DNA from: Tiliqua scincoides
Lineage: Eukaryota; Chordata; Lepidosauria; Squamata; Scincidae
Reading direction: 5' to 3'
Assembly (NCBI RefSeq): GCF_035046505.1
Contig: NC_089823.1
Span: 62,001 to 126,000, forward strand
Length of the DNA stretch: 64,000 nucleotides
Within the stretch, counting starts at the first letter, position 1, and each line of letters begins with the position of its first letter. Below are positions 11,179 to 23,102 of the stretch, one piece after another. Made by a program: the position numbers and the translations under genes. The notes under the pieces were generated by a model that saw only the letters and a list, made by a program, of their open reading frames with translations, ran no database searches and was not told where the DNA came from.

Positions 11179-11252
11179 CGAAGGAACTGTCACAAGTGGC
11201 TGGAAGGGAGTTCCTGCGGGTGACAAGGTGGCCGGGAGGCAGCTGGTTCCCC

Positions 11253-12646
11253 TCAATGGTACTGACGTCCCAGAGCGTGGCTCACGGCACCCACCAGCTT
11301 GCGATAGGCAGCCTGGACCTCCGGGGTGAACTCCTTGCCAAAGTGGGCTGCCTAGCCGATGACGATGAGGATGCCGCCCAGAAGCTGGAAGAGAAGAGGA
11401 GGCCATGAAGCCGTCTGCTTGTGGAGCCTGAGGCCTGCCCTGCCCCACAGCTGTCTGCCTCGCTTGCCCTGCACGGAGCCGCAGCCAGCCACAAGCTGCT
11501 CCTTTTGGGGAGAGCTGGAGGGGGGAGGACGGCTGGGCTTCCCCACCCAAAAAGTCCAGGAGTGGGGCTTTCTCAGGGTGGCGTTCTTGAGGGGTGACTA
11601 GGCTCCCTTCACAGCCAGGCCTCCCACTCAGTGGACGGAGCCAGACATGTGCAGGTGTTTCCTCTACTCCAAAGAGTAGCATGTGAACGGACACCGAAGG
11701 CCCAGGCAGGCTCTGCCTCTCCATCCGGCCACTTTATGTCATCCTTAGCTTGCAACAGCCAGCACTGCTGTGAGAGTGTTAGTTTGGAAAAAAGCCCCAG
11801 AGAAGTTAGAAGGGAGCGCAGAAGAAAGTGCAAAGGACGGCCGGAGCAAACCGCCTCCTGCCTGGGTTCTCCACTAAGCCTCACCGAGGTCACAGGCGGA
11901 GTCATTCCTCCCCGCCCCCCACCCCAACCGGCCAGGAAAGCAACACCTAGCACAGAAGTGCACCGTGGTTCTTCTGCCTCTCACGTGCACACACACCTCA
12001 ACCCTCTTGTTGTTGAACCCCCGTGGATTTGTGGAGCACTCAACCCACCCCAGACTAAGTCCGGCGGAGAACGTTGGGGGTGTTAAGCATCACCCTTCAC
12101 AGACGAGAGGGGGAGCTTGTGGTTGTGGTGACAGCTGGGCCAGCGAGGAGTAGGACCCGGCCACCCTTTTCCTCCCTCAATCAAGGCAAGCTGCCTAGCA
12201 AGGGGGGCACCTCACCTTGAAGTTCTCAGGGTCCGCACGCAGCTTTTCACGGTGCAGGACACTCAGCTTGGCAAACGTCTCCTTGGTGTTGTCCAGGTTC
12301 TTGATGGCATCTCCAAAGGAGGTGAGCACCTTCTTGCCATGCTCTTTGACCCTGGCATTGGCAAGGATGCTGTCAGCACTGGAAATGTTCCCAAAGTGGC
12401 CAAAGAACCTCTGGGTCCAGGGGTACACAATCAGGAAGCTGCAGGTAGGGAGAGAGAAAGGCACACAGGGGTTAGGTTTCGGGGGCGGGGAGGAGGAGGC
12501 ACTCCCAACTGACCTCAGGTAACAGCCAAGTCACAAGGCCTTCCCTGAACTTACTAGGCCAGGCACTCGCCACCAATGTCTGCCACATTGACCTTGGCCC
12601 AAAGGCTAGTGATGAGCTTCTTCTCGTCTCCAGTCCAGTGCACCAT
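11253..12646 (-). pseudogene. Beta-globin copy C, stop at start of exon 3
   Basis: Exon 1 12555-12646 ([12 protein letters not shown], Asp22 where A, B, E and F have Glu), exon 2 12216-12438 (codon 31 Phe), exon 3 11253-11384. The intron 1 donor is the strong GTAAGT. Exon 3 reads LLGGILIVIG then TAG (11352-11354) before [32 protein letters not shown]. Apart from that stop, the frame is open and heme-contact residues H63 and H92 are present. It is essentially the same sequence as copy D. Confidence 0.93.
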
Positions 12647-12725
12647 GGTGGAGGATGGAGGGTCAGGAAGGTCACTCGGCTGTGCAGCAGAAGTGTCTGA
12701 GCTGAGCAGAGGTCTCAGCAAGGTC

Positions 12726-12862
12726 TTTATACCCTGTGCCAAAGCTCCTCCTCACTCCAGGTGGGTGCAATCATTGGGTGGAGCTATGAGCGGGGCGGGG
12801 GGGGGGGAGAACCATGGCTTGGTGGAGCTGGGGAGAAGCAGGCAGCCTGTCCTGGGGTGTGG
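12726..12862 (-). promoter_or_regulatory. Globin promoter, copy C
   Basis: TATAAA 12726-12731 and CCAAT 12773-12777 overlapping CCACCC on the minus strand, with the CCACACCC box near 12855. A poly-G tract near 12797 is one base longer than in copy B, which accounts for the 5105-bp rather than 5104-bp offset from here on. Confidence 0.8.
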
Positions 12863-13190
12863 CTCTCTCTGGGGAGCAGGAGGTCCAGATAGCAAAGCCG
12901 GTTGCAGCCACCTCCATTGCCAGCAGGGTTTATCAGTCCTGGAACGAGCAGCACTGGAAAGATCTGTCCACAACATGGCAGGGAAAGAGGCCCTCTTTGC
13001 CTGGGGCTGATAGCAGGGTGCCACCCATGGGTGACAAAGGCATCTTGTGTCAACGGACACAGGGGAGCGCCCACTGCAGCCGGTCCTCATTCACTTGGGC
13101 TCTTGTGACCCAGTATTCCTGACCTGAGGCCCAGGCCAAACTCAGCCCACCAAGATGGCCCCCAAATGGGTGTTTGCATTCTCAAAACCC

Positions 13191-14271
13191 GAACATAAGA
13201 ATATAAGAACAGCCCCACTGGATCAGGCCACAGGCCCATCTAGTCCAGCTTCCTGTATCTCACAGCGGCCCACCGAATGCCCCAGGGAGCACACCAGATA
13301 ACAAGAGACCTCATCCTGGTGCCCTCCCTTGCATCTGGCATTCTGACATGGCCCATTTCTAAAATCAGGAGGTTGCGCATACACATCATGGCTTGTACCC
13401 CGTCATGGATTTTTCCTCCAGAAACTTGTCCAATCCCCTTTTAAAGACGTCCAGGCCAGTTGCCATCACCACATCCTGTGGCAAGGAGATCCACAGACCA
13501 ACCACACGCTGAGTAAAGAAATACTTTCTTTTGTCTGTTCTAACTCTCCCAACACTCAATTCTAGTGGATGTCCCCTGGTTCTGGTGTTATGTGAGAGTG
13601 TAAAGAGCATCTCCATATCCATCCCCTGCATAATTTTGTATGTCTCAATCATTTCCCCCCTCAGGCATCTCTTTTCTTGACTGAAGAGGCCCAAACGCCG
13701 CAGCCTTTCCTCATAAGGAAGGTGCCCCAGCCCAGTAATCATCCTAGTCGCTCTCTTTTGCACCTTTTCCATTTCCACTGTGTCTTTTTTGAGATGTGGC
13801 GACCAGAACTGGACACAATACTCCAGGCGTGGCCTTACCATCGATTTGTACAACAGCATTATAATATTAGCCGTTTTGTTCTCAATACCTTTTCTAATGA
13901 TCCCAAGCATAGAATTGGCCTTCTTCACTGCTGCTGCACATTGAGTAGACACTTTCATCGACCTGCCCACCACCACATCCCAAGATCTCTCTCCTGATCT
14001 GTCACAGACAGCTCAGAACCCATCAGCCTACATGTGAAGTTTTGATTCTATGCCCCAAGGTGCATGATTTTACACTTACCGATATTCAAAGGCTTCTACC
14101 ATTTTGCTGCCCATTCTGCCAGTCTGGAGAGATCCTTCTGGGGCTCTTCACAATCACTTCTGGTCGTCACCACTGGGAAAAGTTTGGTGTCGTCTGCAAA
14201 CTTAGCCACGTCACTGCTTAAGCCTGTCTCCATGCACTGATTCATGCGGGTTCCAGCGGATGCAGCCTGCA
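13191..14271 (-). mobile_element. CR1-a, unit C
   Basis: Duplicate of 2982-4062 with only scattered base differences. Confidence 0.92.
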
Positions 14272-14507
14272 TCAGGTGGTTCTAGGAGGGATTTCCCTCT
14301 CCACACCCACTTCCCATTCCCTTTGCTCGGAGCAGCAGCAAATTCGGACCTGCCTGCTGCCCCCCCATGTCATTTTCCAACATTTCCCTTTGAAAATTAG
14401 GTTCTTTAGCTCAGCCAATTGCACTGCTCTCGCCCAAGGGGAAGGCGCCTCCATGGGACTCCCCACAGCCAGCCCTCCTCCACTACGCAGGGCTTGAAAA
14501 GGTATTG
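14272..14507. repeat. Unidentified 235-bp block (unit C)
   Basis: Copy of 9167-9402. Confidence 0.7.
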
Positions 14508-15581
14508 AGAACATAAGAACATAAGAACAGCCCCACTGGATCAGGCCATAGGCCCATCTAGTCCAGCTTCCTGTATCTCACAGCGGCCCACCAAATGCCC
14601 CAGAGAGCACACCAGATAACAAGAGACCTGCAAGGCTTCCTGGGAATTGTAGTTAAGAACATAAGAGCAGCCCCACTGGAGCAGGCCACAGGCCCATCTA
14701 GTCCAGTTTCCTGTATCTCACAGCGGCCCACCAAATGCCCCAAGGAGCACACCAGATAACAAAAGACCTGCAAGGCTTCCTGGGGATTGTAGTTAAGAAC
14801 ATAAGAGCAGCCCCACTGGATCAGGCCATAGCCCCATCTAGTCCAGCTTCCTGTATCTCACGGGGGTCCACCAAATGCCCCAGGGAGCACACTAGATAAC
14901 AAGAGACCTGCAAGGCCTCCTGGGAATTGTAGTTTAAGAACATAAGAACAGCCCCACTGGATCAGGCCATAGGCCCATCTCGTCCAGCTTCCTGTATCTC
15001 ACAGCGGCCCACCAAATGCCCCAGGGAGCACACCAGACAACAAGAGAACTCATCCTGGTGCCCTCCCTTGCATCTGGCCTTCTGACATAACCCATTTCTA
15101 AAATCAGGAGGTTGCGCATACACATCATGGCTTGTACCCCGTCATGGATTTTTCCTCCAGAAACTTGTCCAATTCCCTTTTAAAGGCGTCCAGGCTAGAC
15201 GCCATCATCACATCCTGTGGGAAGGAGTTCCACAGACCGACCACACGCTGAGTAAAGAAATATTTTCTTTTGTCTGTTCTAACTTTCCCAACACTCAATT
15301 TTAGTGGCTGTCCCCTGGTTCTGGTGTTATGTGAGAGTGTAAAGAGCATCTCCCTATCCACTCTGACCATCCCCTGCATAATTTTGTATGTCTTAATCAT
15401 GTCTCCCCTCAGGCGCCTCTTTTCTAGGCTGAAGAGGCCCAAACACCGTAGCCTTTCCTCATAAGGAAGGTGCCCCAGCCCCGTAATCATCTTAGTCGCT
15501 CTCTTTTGCACCTTTTCCATTTCCACTATGTCTTTTTTGAGATGCGGCGACCAGAACTGGACACAATACTCCAGGTGTGGC
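14508..15581 (-). repeat. CR1 3'-tail array plus CR1-b (unit C)
   Basis: Copy of 9403-10476. The CR1-b C-terminal RT reads LEYCVQFW rather than LEDCVQFW. Confidence 0.85.
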
Positions 15582-15953
15582 CTGGAGGAAAAATCCATGA
15601 TGGGGTACAAGCCATGATGTGTATGTGCAACCTCCTGATTTTAGAAATGGGTTATGTCAGAATGCCAGACGCAAGGGAGGGCACCAGCATGCAGGTCTCT
15701 TGTTATCTGGTGTGCTCCCTGGGGCATTTGGTGGGACGCTGTAAGATACAGGAAGCTGGACTAGATGGGCCTATGGCCTGATCCAGTGGGGCTGTTCTTA
15801 TGTTCTTAACTACAATTCCCAGGAGGCCTTGCAGGTCTCTTGTTATCTGGTGTGCTCCCTGGGGCATTTGGTGGGCTGCTGTGAGATACAGGAAGATGGG
15901 ACTAGATGGGCCTGTGGCCAGATCCAGTGGGGCTGTTCTTATGTTCTTATGCC
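15582..15953 (+). mobile_element. Inverted CR1 3' tails (unit C)
   Basis: Copy of 10477-10848. Confidence 0.85.
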
Positions 15954-16277
15954 AGTACTCCCATTTATCTTGGAGATTTTCACCCATGGACACCTTGGAC
16001 CTTAGAGACACTACATGGAATCAGAAGAATTACCCTTGTCCTGGGGGGGGAGAGGGTGACAACGACACAGGAAGCCATGCAAGGAGCGTGAAACCCAAAC
16101 ACCCAGGTTGATGTGTGTGGAGAGCGTCCAAAATCGACCTGCCTTCCCTCCAACCTGCACTTGGCCTACCCCCCTAAGCAGGCCTCCCCTTCCCCCAGGA
16201 GATGCCATTGACCAGTTACACCCCACCAGCAGGACCCACAGAGACACAGGCACCAGCTTGGACTGCAGGGAGTCAAC

Positions 16278-16283
16278 TTTATT
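16278..16283 (-). terminator. Poly(A) signal AATAAA, globin copy D
   Basis: AATAAA on the minus strand, 75 bases past the exon 3 stop. Confidence 0.75.
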
Positions 16284-16357
16284 CGAAGGAACTGTCACAA
16301 GTGGCTGGAAGGGAGTTCCTGCGGGTGACAAGGTGGCCGGGAGGCAGCTGGTTCCCC

Positions 16358-17751
16358 TCAATGGTACTGACGTCCCAGAGCGTGGCTCACGGCACCCACC
16401 AGCTTGCGATAGGCAGCCTGGACCTCCGGGGTGAACTCCTTGCCAAAGTGGGCTGCCTAGCCGATGACGATGAGGATGCCGCCCAGAAGCTGGAAGAGAA
16501 GAGGAGGCCATGAAGCCGTCTGCTTGTGGAGCCTGAGGCCTGCCCTGCCCCACAGCTGTCTGCCTCGCTTGCCCTGCACGGAGCCGCAGCCAGCCACAAG
16601 CTGCTCCTTTTGGGGAGAGCTGGAGGGGGGAGGACGGCTGGGCTTCCCCACCCAAAAAGTCCAGGAGTGGGGCTTTCTCAGGGTGGCGTTCTTGAGGGGT
16701 GACTAGGCTCCCTTCACAGCCAGGCCTCCCACTCAGTGGACGGAGCCAGACATGTGCAGGTGTTTCCTCTACTCCAAAGAGTAGCATGTGAACGGACACC
16801 GAAGGCCCAGGCAGGCTCTGCCTCTCCATCCGGCCACTTTATGTCATCCTTAGCTTGCAACAGCCAGCACTGCTGTGAGAGTGTTAGTTTGGAAAAAAGC
16901 CCCAGAGAAGTTAGAAGGGAGCGCAGAAGAAAGTGCAAAGGACGGCCGGAGCAAACCGCCTCCTGCCTGGGTTCTCCACTAAGCCTCACCGAGGTCACAG
17001 GCGGAGTCATTCCTCCCCGCCCCCCACCCCAACCGGCCAGGAAAGCAACACCTAGCACAGAAGTGCACCGTGGTTCTTCTGCCTCTCACGTGCACACACA
17101 CCTCAACCCTCTTGTTGTTGAACCCCCGTGGATTTGTGGAGCACTCAACCCACCCCAGACTAAGTCCGGCGGAGAACGTTGGGGGTGTTAAGCATCACCC
17201 TTCACAGACGAGAGGGGGAGCTTGTGGTTGTGGTGACAGCTGGGCCAGCGAGGAGTAGGACCCGGCCACCCTTTTCCTCCCTCAATCAAGGCAAGCTGCC
17301 TAGCAAGGGGGGCACCTCACCTTGAAGTTCTCAGGGTCCGCACGCAGCTTTTCACGGTGCAGGACACTCAGCTTGGCAAACGTCTCCTTGGTGTTGTCCA
17401 GGTTCTTGATGGCATCTCCAAAGGAGGTGAGCACCTTCTTGCCATGCTCTTTGACCCTGGCATTGGCAAGGATGCTGTCAGCACTGGAAATGTTCCCAAA
17501 GTGGCCAAAGAACCTCTGGGTCCAGGGGTACACAATCAGGAAGCTGCAGGTAGGGAGAGAGAAAGGCACACAGGGGTTAGGTTTCGGGGGCGGGGAGGAG
17601 GAGGCACTCCCAACTGACCTCAGGTAACAGCCAAGTCACAAGGCCTTCCCTGAACTTACTAGGCCAGGCACTCGCCACCAATGTCTGCCACATTGACCTT
17701 GGCCCAAAGGCTAGTGATGAGCTTCTTCTCGTCTCCAGTCCAGTGCACCAT
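16358..17751 (-). pseudogene. Beta-globin copy D, stop at start of exon 3
   Basis: Exon 1 17660-17751, exon 2 17321-17543, exon 3 16358-16489. All three translated exons are identical to copy C, including the TAG after LLGGILIVIG. C and D therefore separated after the stop had arisen, either by a very recent duplication or by complete conversion. An assembler duplicating one locus would look the same. Confidence 0.93.
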
Positions 17752-17830
17752 GGTGGAGGATGGAGGGTCAGGAAGGTCACTCGGCTGTGCAGCAGAAGTG
17801 TCTGAGCTGAGCAGAGGTCTCAGCAAGGTC

Positions 17831-17967
17831 TTTATACCCTGTGCCAAAGCTCCTCCTCACTCCAGGTGGGTGCAATCATTGGGTGGAGCTATGAGCGGGG
17901 CGGGGGGGGGGGAGAACCATGGCTTGGTGGAGCTGGGGAGAAGCAGGCAGCCTGTCCTGGGGTGTGG
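17831..17967 (-). promoter_or_regulatory. Globin promoter, copy D
   Basis: TATAAA 17831-17836, CCAAT 17878-17882 overlapping CCACCC, and a CCACACCC box about 80 bp further upstream, identical in order to copy C. Confidence 0.8.
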
Positions 17968-18295
17968 CTCTCTCTGGGGAGCAGGAGGTCCAGATAGCAA
18001 AGCCGGTTGCAGCCACCTCCATTGCCAGCAGGGTTTATCAGTCCTGGAACGAGCAGCACTGGAAAGATCTGTCCACAACATGGCAGGGAAAGAGGCCCTC
18101 TTTGCCTGGGGCTGATAGCAGGGTGCCACCCATGGGTGACAAAGGCATCTTGTGTCAACGGACACAGGGGAGCGCCCACTGCAGCCGGTCCTCATTCACT
18201 TGGGCTCTTGTGACCCAGTATTCCTGACCTGAGGCCCAGGCCAAACTCAGCCCACCAAGATGGCCCCCAAATGGGTGTTTGCATTCTCAAAACCC

Positions 18296-19376
18296 GAACA
18301 TAAGAATATAAGAACAGCCCCACTGGATCAGGCCACAGGCCCATCTAGTCCAGCTTCCTGTATCTCACAGCGGCCCACCGAATGCCCCAGGGAGCACACC
18401 AGATAACAAGAGACCTCATCCTGGTGCCCTCCCTTGCATCTGGCATTCTGACATGGCCCATTTCTAAAATCAGGAGGTTGCGCATACACATCATGGCTTG
18501 TACCCCGTCATGGATTTTTCCTCCAGAAACTTGTCCAATCCCCTTTTAAAGACGTCCAGGCCAGTTGCCATCACCACATCCTGTGGCAAGGAGATCCACA
18601 GACCAACCACACGCTGAGTAAAGAAATACTTTCTTTTGTCTGTTCTAACTCTCCCAACACTCAATTCTAGTGGATGTCCCCTGGTTCTGGTGTTATGTGA
18701 GAGTGTAAAGAGCATCTCCATATCCATCCCCTGCATAATTTTGTATGTCTCAATCATTTCCCCCCTCAGGCATCTCTTTTCTTGACTGAAGAGGCCCAAA
18801 CGCCGCAGCCTTTCCTCATAAGGAAGGTGCCCCAGCCCAGTAATCATCCTAGTCGCTCTCTTTTGCACCTTTTCCATTTCCACTGTGTCTTTTTTGAGAT
18901 GTGGCGACCAGAACTGGACACAATACTCCAGGCGTGGCCTTACCATCGATTTGTACAACAGCATTATAATATTAGCCGTTTTGTTCTCAATACCTTTTCT
19001 AATGATCCCAAGCATAGAATTGGCCTTCTTCACTGCTGCTGCACATTGAGTAGACACTTTCATCGACCTGCCCACCACCACATCCCAAGATCTCTCTCCT
19101 GATCTGTCACAGACAGCTCAGAACCCATCAGCCTACATGTGAAGTTTTGATTCTATGCCCCAAGGTGCATGATTTTACACTTACCGATATTCAAAGGCTT
19201 CTACCATTTTGCTGCCCATTCTGCCAGTCTGGAGAGATCCTTCTGGGGCTCTTCACAATCACTTCTGGTCGTCACCACTGGGAAAAGTTTGGTGTCGTCT
19301 GCAAACTTAGCCACGTCACTGCTTAAGCCTGTCTCCATGCACTGATTCATGCGGGTTCCAGCGGATGCAGCCTGCA
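18296..19376 (-). mobile_element. CR1-a, unit D
   Basis: Duplicate of 13191-14271. Confidence 0.92.
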
Positions 19377-19612
19377 TCAGGTGGTTCTAGGAGGGATTTC
19401 CCTCTCCACACCCACTTCCCATTCCCTTTGCTCGGAGCAGCAGCAAATTCGGACCTGCCTGCCGCCCCCCCATGTCATTTCCCAACATTTCCCTAAGAAA
19501 ATTAGGTTCTTTAGCTCAGCCAATTGCACTGCTCTCGCCCAAGGGGAAGGCGCCTCCATGGGACTCCCCACAGCCAGCCCTCCTCCACTACGCAGGGCTT
19601 GAAAAGGTATTG
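19377..19612. repeat. Unidentified 235-bp block (unit D, first)
   Basis: Copy of 14272-14507 with a local change (CCCTAAGAAA instead of CCCTTTGAAA). Confidence 0.7.
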
Positions 19613-21124
19613 AGAACATAAGAACATAAGAACAGCCCCACTGGATCAGGCCATAGGCCCATCTAGTCCAGCTTCCTGTATCTCACAGCGGCCCACCAAA
19701 TGCCCCAGAGAGCACACCAGATAACAAGAGACCTGCAAGGCTTCCTGGGAATTGTAGTTAAGAACATAAGAGCAGCCCCACTGGAGCAGGCCACAGGCCC
19801 ATCTAGTCCAGTTTCCTGTATCTCACAGCGGCCCACCAAATGCCCCAAGGAGCACACCAGATAACAAAAGACCTGCAAGGCTTCCTGGGGATTGTAGTTA
19901 AGAACATAAGAGCAGCCCCACTGGATCAGGCCATAGCCCCATCTAGTCCAGCTTCCTGTATCTCACGGGGGTCCACCAAATGCCCCAGGGAGCACACTAG
20001 ATAACAAGAGACCTGCAAGGCCTCCTGGGAATTGTAGTTTAAGAACATAAGAACAGCCCCACTGGATCAGGCCATAGGCCCATCTCGTCCAGCTTCCTGT
20101 ATCTCACAGCGGCCCACCAAATGCCCCAGGGAGCACACCAGACAACAAGAGAACTCATCCTGGTGCCCTCCCTTGCATCTGGCCTTCTGACATAACCCAT
20201 TTCTAAAATCAGGAGGTTGCGCATACACATCATGGCTTGTACCCCGTCATGGATTTTTCCTCCAGAAACTTGTCCAATTCCCTTTTAAAGGCGTCCAGGC
20301 TAGACGCCATCATCACATCCTGTGGGAAGGAGTTCCACAGACCGACCACACGCTGAGTAAAGAAATATTTTCTTTTGTCTGTTCTAACTTTCCCAACACT
20401 CAATTTTAGTGGCTGTCCCCTGGTTCTGGTGTTATGTGAGAGTGTAAAGAGCATCTCCCTATCCACTCTGACCATCCCCTGCATAATTTTGTATGTCTTA
20501 ATCATGTCTCCCCTCAGGCGCCTCTTTTCTAGGCTGAAGAGGCCCAAACACCGTAGCCTTTCCTCATAAGGAAGGTGCCCCAGCCCCGTAATCATTTTAG
20601 TCGCTCTCTTTTGCACCTTTTCCATTTCCACTATGTCTTTTTTGAGATGCGGCGACCAGAACTGGACACAATACTCCAGGTGTGGCCTTACCATCGATTT
20701 GTACAACAGCATTATAATATTAGCCGTTTTGTTCTCAATACCTTTTCTAATGATCCCAAGCATAGAATTGGCCTTCTTCACTGCCACTGCACATTGAGTA
20801 GACACTTTCATCGACCTGCCCACCACCACATCCCAAGATCTCTCTCCTGATCTGTCACAGACAGCTCAGAACCCATCAGCCTACATGTGAAGTTTTGATT
20901 CTATGCCCCAAGGTGCATGATTTTACACTTACCGATATTCAAAGGCTTCTACCATTTTGCTGCCCATTCTGCCAGTCTGGAGAGATCCTTCTGGGGCTCT
21001 TCACAATCACTTCTGGTCGTCACCACTGGGAAAAGTTTGGTGTCGTCTGCAAACTTAGCCACGTCACTGCTTAAGCCTGTCTCCATGCACTGATTCATGC
21101 GGGTTCCAGCGGATGCAGCCTGCA
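19613..21124 (-). repeat. CR1 tail array joined to a CR1-b/CR1-a hybrid (unit D)
   Basis: It begins as the tail array and CR1-b of the other units. At about 20690 it does not switch to the inverted tail but continues (TACCATCGATTTGTACAAC...) as CR1-a sequence up to a second 235-bp block. The RT C-terminus is open over 199 codons across the join (20829-20230). This is what a crossover between CR1-b and CR1-a of neighbouring units would leave. Confidence 0.8.
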
Positions 21125-21360
21125 TCAGGTGGTTCTAGGAGGGATTTCCCTCTCCACACCCACTTCCCATTCCCTTTGCTCGGAGCAGCAGCAAATTCGG
21201 ACCTGCCTGCCGCCCCCCCATGTCATTTCCCAACATTTCCCTTTGAAAATTAGGTTCTTTAGCTCAGCCAATTGCACTGCTCTCGCCCAAGGGGAAGGCG
21301 CCTCCATGGGACTCCCCACAGCCAGCCCTCCTCCACTACGCAGGGCTTGAAAAGGTATTG
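21125..21360. repeat. Unidentified 235-bp block (unit D, second)
   Basis: Seventh-copy member of the block family. It has no globin gene beside it, unlike the others. Confidence 0.7.
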
Positions 21361-22286
21361 AGAACATAAGAACATAAGAACAGCCCCACTGGATCAGGCC
21401 ATAGGCCCATCTAGTCCAGCTTCCTGTATCTCACAGCGGCACACCAAATGCCCCAGAGAGCACACCAGATAACAAGAGACCTGCAAGGCTTCCTGGGAAT
21501 TGTAGTTAAGAACATAAGAGCAGCCCCACTGGAGCAGGCCACAGGCCCATCTAGTCCAGTTTCCTGTATCTCACAGCGGCCCACCAAATGCCCCAGGGAG
21601 CACACCAGATAACAAGAGACCTGCAAGGCTTCCTGGGGATTGTAGTTAAGAACATAAGAGCAGCCCCACTGGATCAGGCCATAGGCCCATCTAGTCCAGC
21701 TTCCTGTATCTCACAGCGGCCCACCAAATGCCCCAGGGAGCACACCAGACAACAAGAGACCTCATCCTGGTGCCCTCCCTTGCATCTGGCCTTCTGACAT
21801 AACCCATTTCTAAAATCAGGAGGTTGCGCATACACATCATGGCTTGTACCCCGTCATGGATTTTTCCTCCAGAAACTTGTCCAATTCCCTTTTAAAGGCG
21901 TCCAGGCTAGACGCCATCATCACATCCTGTAGCAAGGAGTTCCACAGACCAACCACATGCTGAGTAAAGAAATATTTTCTTTTGTCTGTTCTAACTCTCC
22001 CAACACTCAATTTTAGTGGCTGTCCCCTGGTTCTGGTGTTATGTGAGAGTGTAAAGAGCATCTCCATATCCATCCCCTGCATAATTTTGTATGTCTCAAT
22101 CATGTCCCCCCTCAGGCGCCTCTTTTCTAGGCTGAAGAGGCCCAAACGCTGTAGCCTTTCCTCATAAGGAAGGTGCCCCAGCCCCGTAATCATCTTAGTC
22201 GCTCTCTTTTGCACCTTTTCCATTTCCACTATGTCTTTTTTGAGATGTGGCGACCAGAACTGGACACAATCCTCCAGGTGTGGCCT
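21361..22286 (-). repeat. CR1 3'-tail array plus CR1-b (unit D, second)
   Basis: Shorter version of the array: two tail-plus-linker repeats, then a longer CR1 3' end with the RT C-terminus (22313-21837). Confidence 0.85.
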
Positions 22287-22516
22287 GGAGGAAAAATCCA
22301 TGATGGGGTACAAGCCATGATGTGTATGCGCAACCTCCTGATTTTAGAAATGGGTTATGTCAGAATGCCAGACGCAAGGGAGGGCACCAGCATGCAGGTC
22401 TCTTGTTATCTGGTGTGCTCCCTGGGGCATTTGGTGGGCTGCTGTGAGATACAGGAAGATGGGACTAGATGGGCCTATGGCCTGATCCAGTGGGGCTGTT
22501 CTTATGTTCTTATGCC
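22287..22516 (+). mobile_element. Inverted CR1 3' tail (unit D)
   Basis: Plus-strand CR1 3' end after the same strand switch as in units A-C, but with a single tail. Confidence 0.85.
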
Positions 22517-22842
22517 AGTACTCCCATTTATCTTGGAGATTTTCACCCATGGACACCTTGGACCTTAGAGACACTACATGGAATCAGAATTACCCCTGTC
22601 CTGTCTTGGATCTATGAGCCTCGGGGTTTTCATCCTGTCAGGAAATGGCATGCAGTGTCCACACATGACTGTACATCCATGACCTTGGTTGTATATATAC
22701 TTGATGCACCAAGGATCTTCACAAGGGCCAAAGACCACCAACTTCAACAAGTTCAACAAGATCACCATCAACAAGCTGGGTTTCCAATCGGGGGGGGGGG
22801 ATGACAACAATACAGGAAGCGATGCAAGGAGCGTGAAACCCA
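22517..22842. other. Globin 3'-flanking block, long form; no gene seen
   Basis: This block is repeated at 26837-27163. It is present as a shortened form left of copies B-D (160 bases missing beside a poly-G tract) and partly in 598-788. It includes a TATATATACTTGATGCACC stretch and a poly-G run. I see no coding potential. Confidence 0.6.
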
Positions 22843-23022
22843 AACACCCAGGTTGATGTGTGTGGAGAGCGTCCAAAATCGACCTGCCTTCCCTCCAACC
22901 TGCACTTGGCCTACCCCCCTAAGCAGGCCTCCCCTTCCCCCAGGAGATGCCATTAACCAGTTACACCCCACCAGCAGGACCCACAGAGACACAGGCACCA
23001 GCTTGGACTGCAGGGAGTCAAC

Positions 23023-23028
23023 TTTATT
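23023..23028 (-). terminator. Poly(A) signal AATAAA, globin copy E
   Basis: AATAAA on the minus strand, 75 bases past the exon 3 stop. Confidence 0.75.
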
Positions 23029-23102
23029 CGAAGGAACTGTCACAAGTGGCTGGAAGGGAGTTCCTGCGGGTGACAAGGTGGCCGGGAGGCAGCTGGTTCC
23101 CC

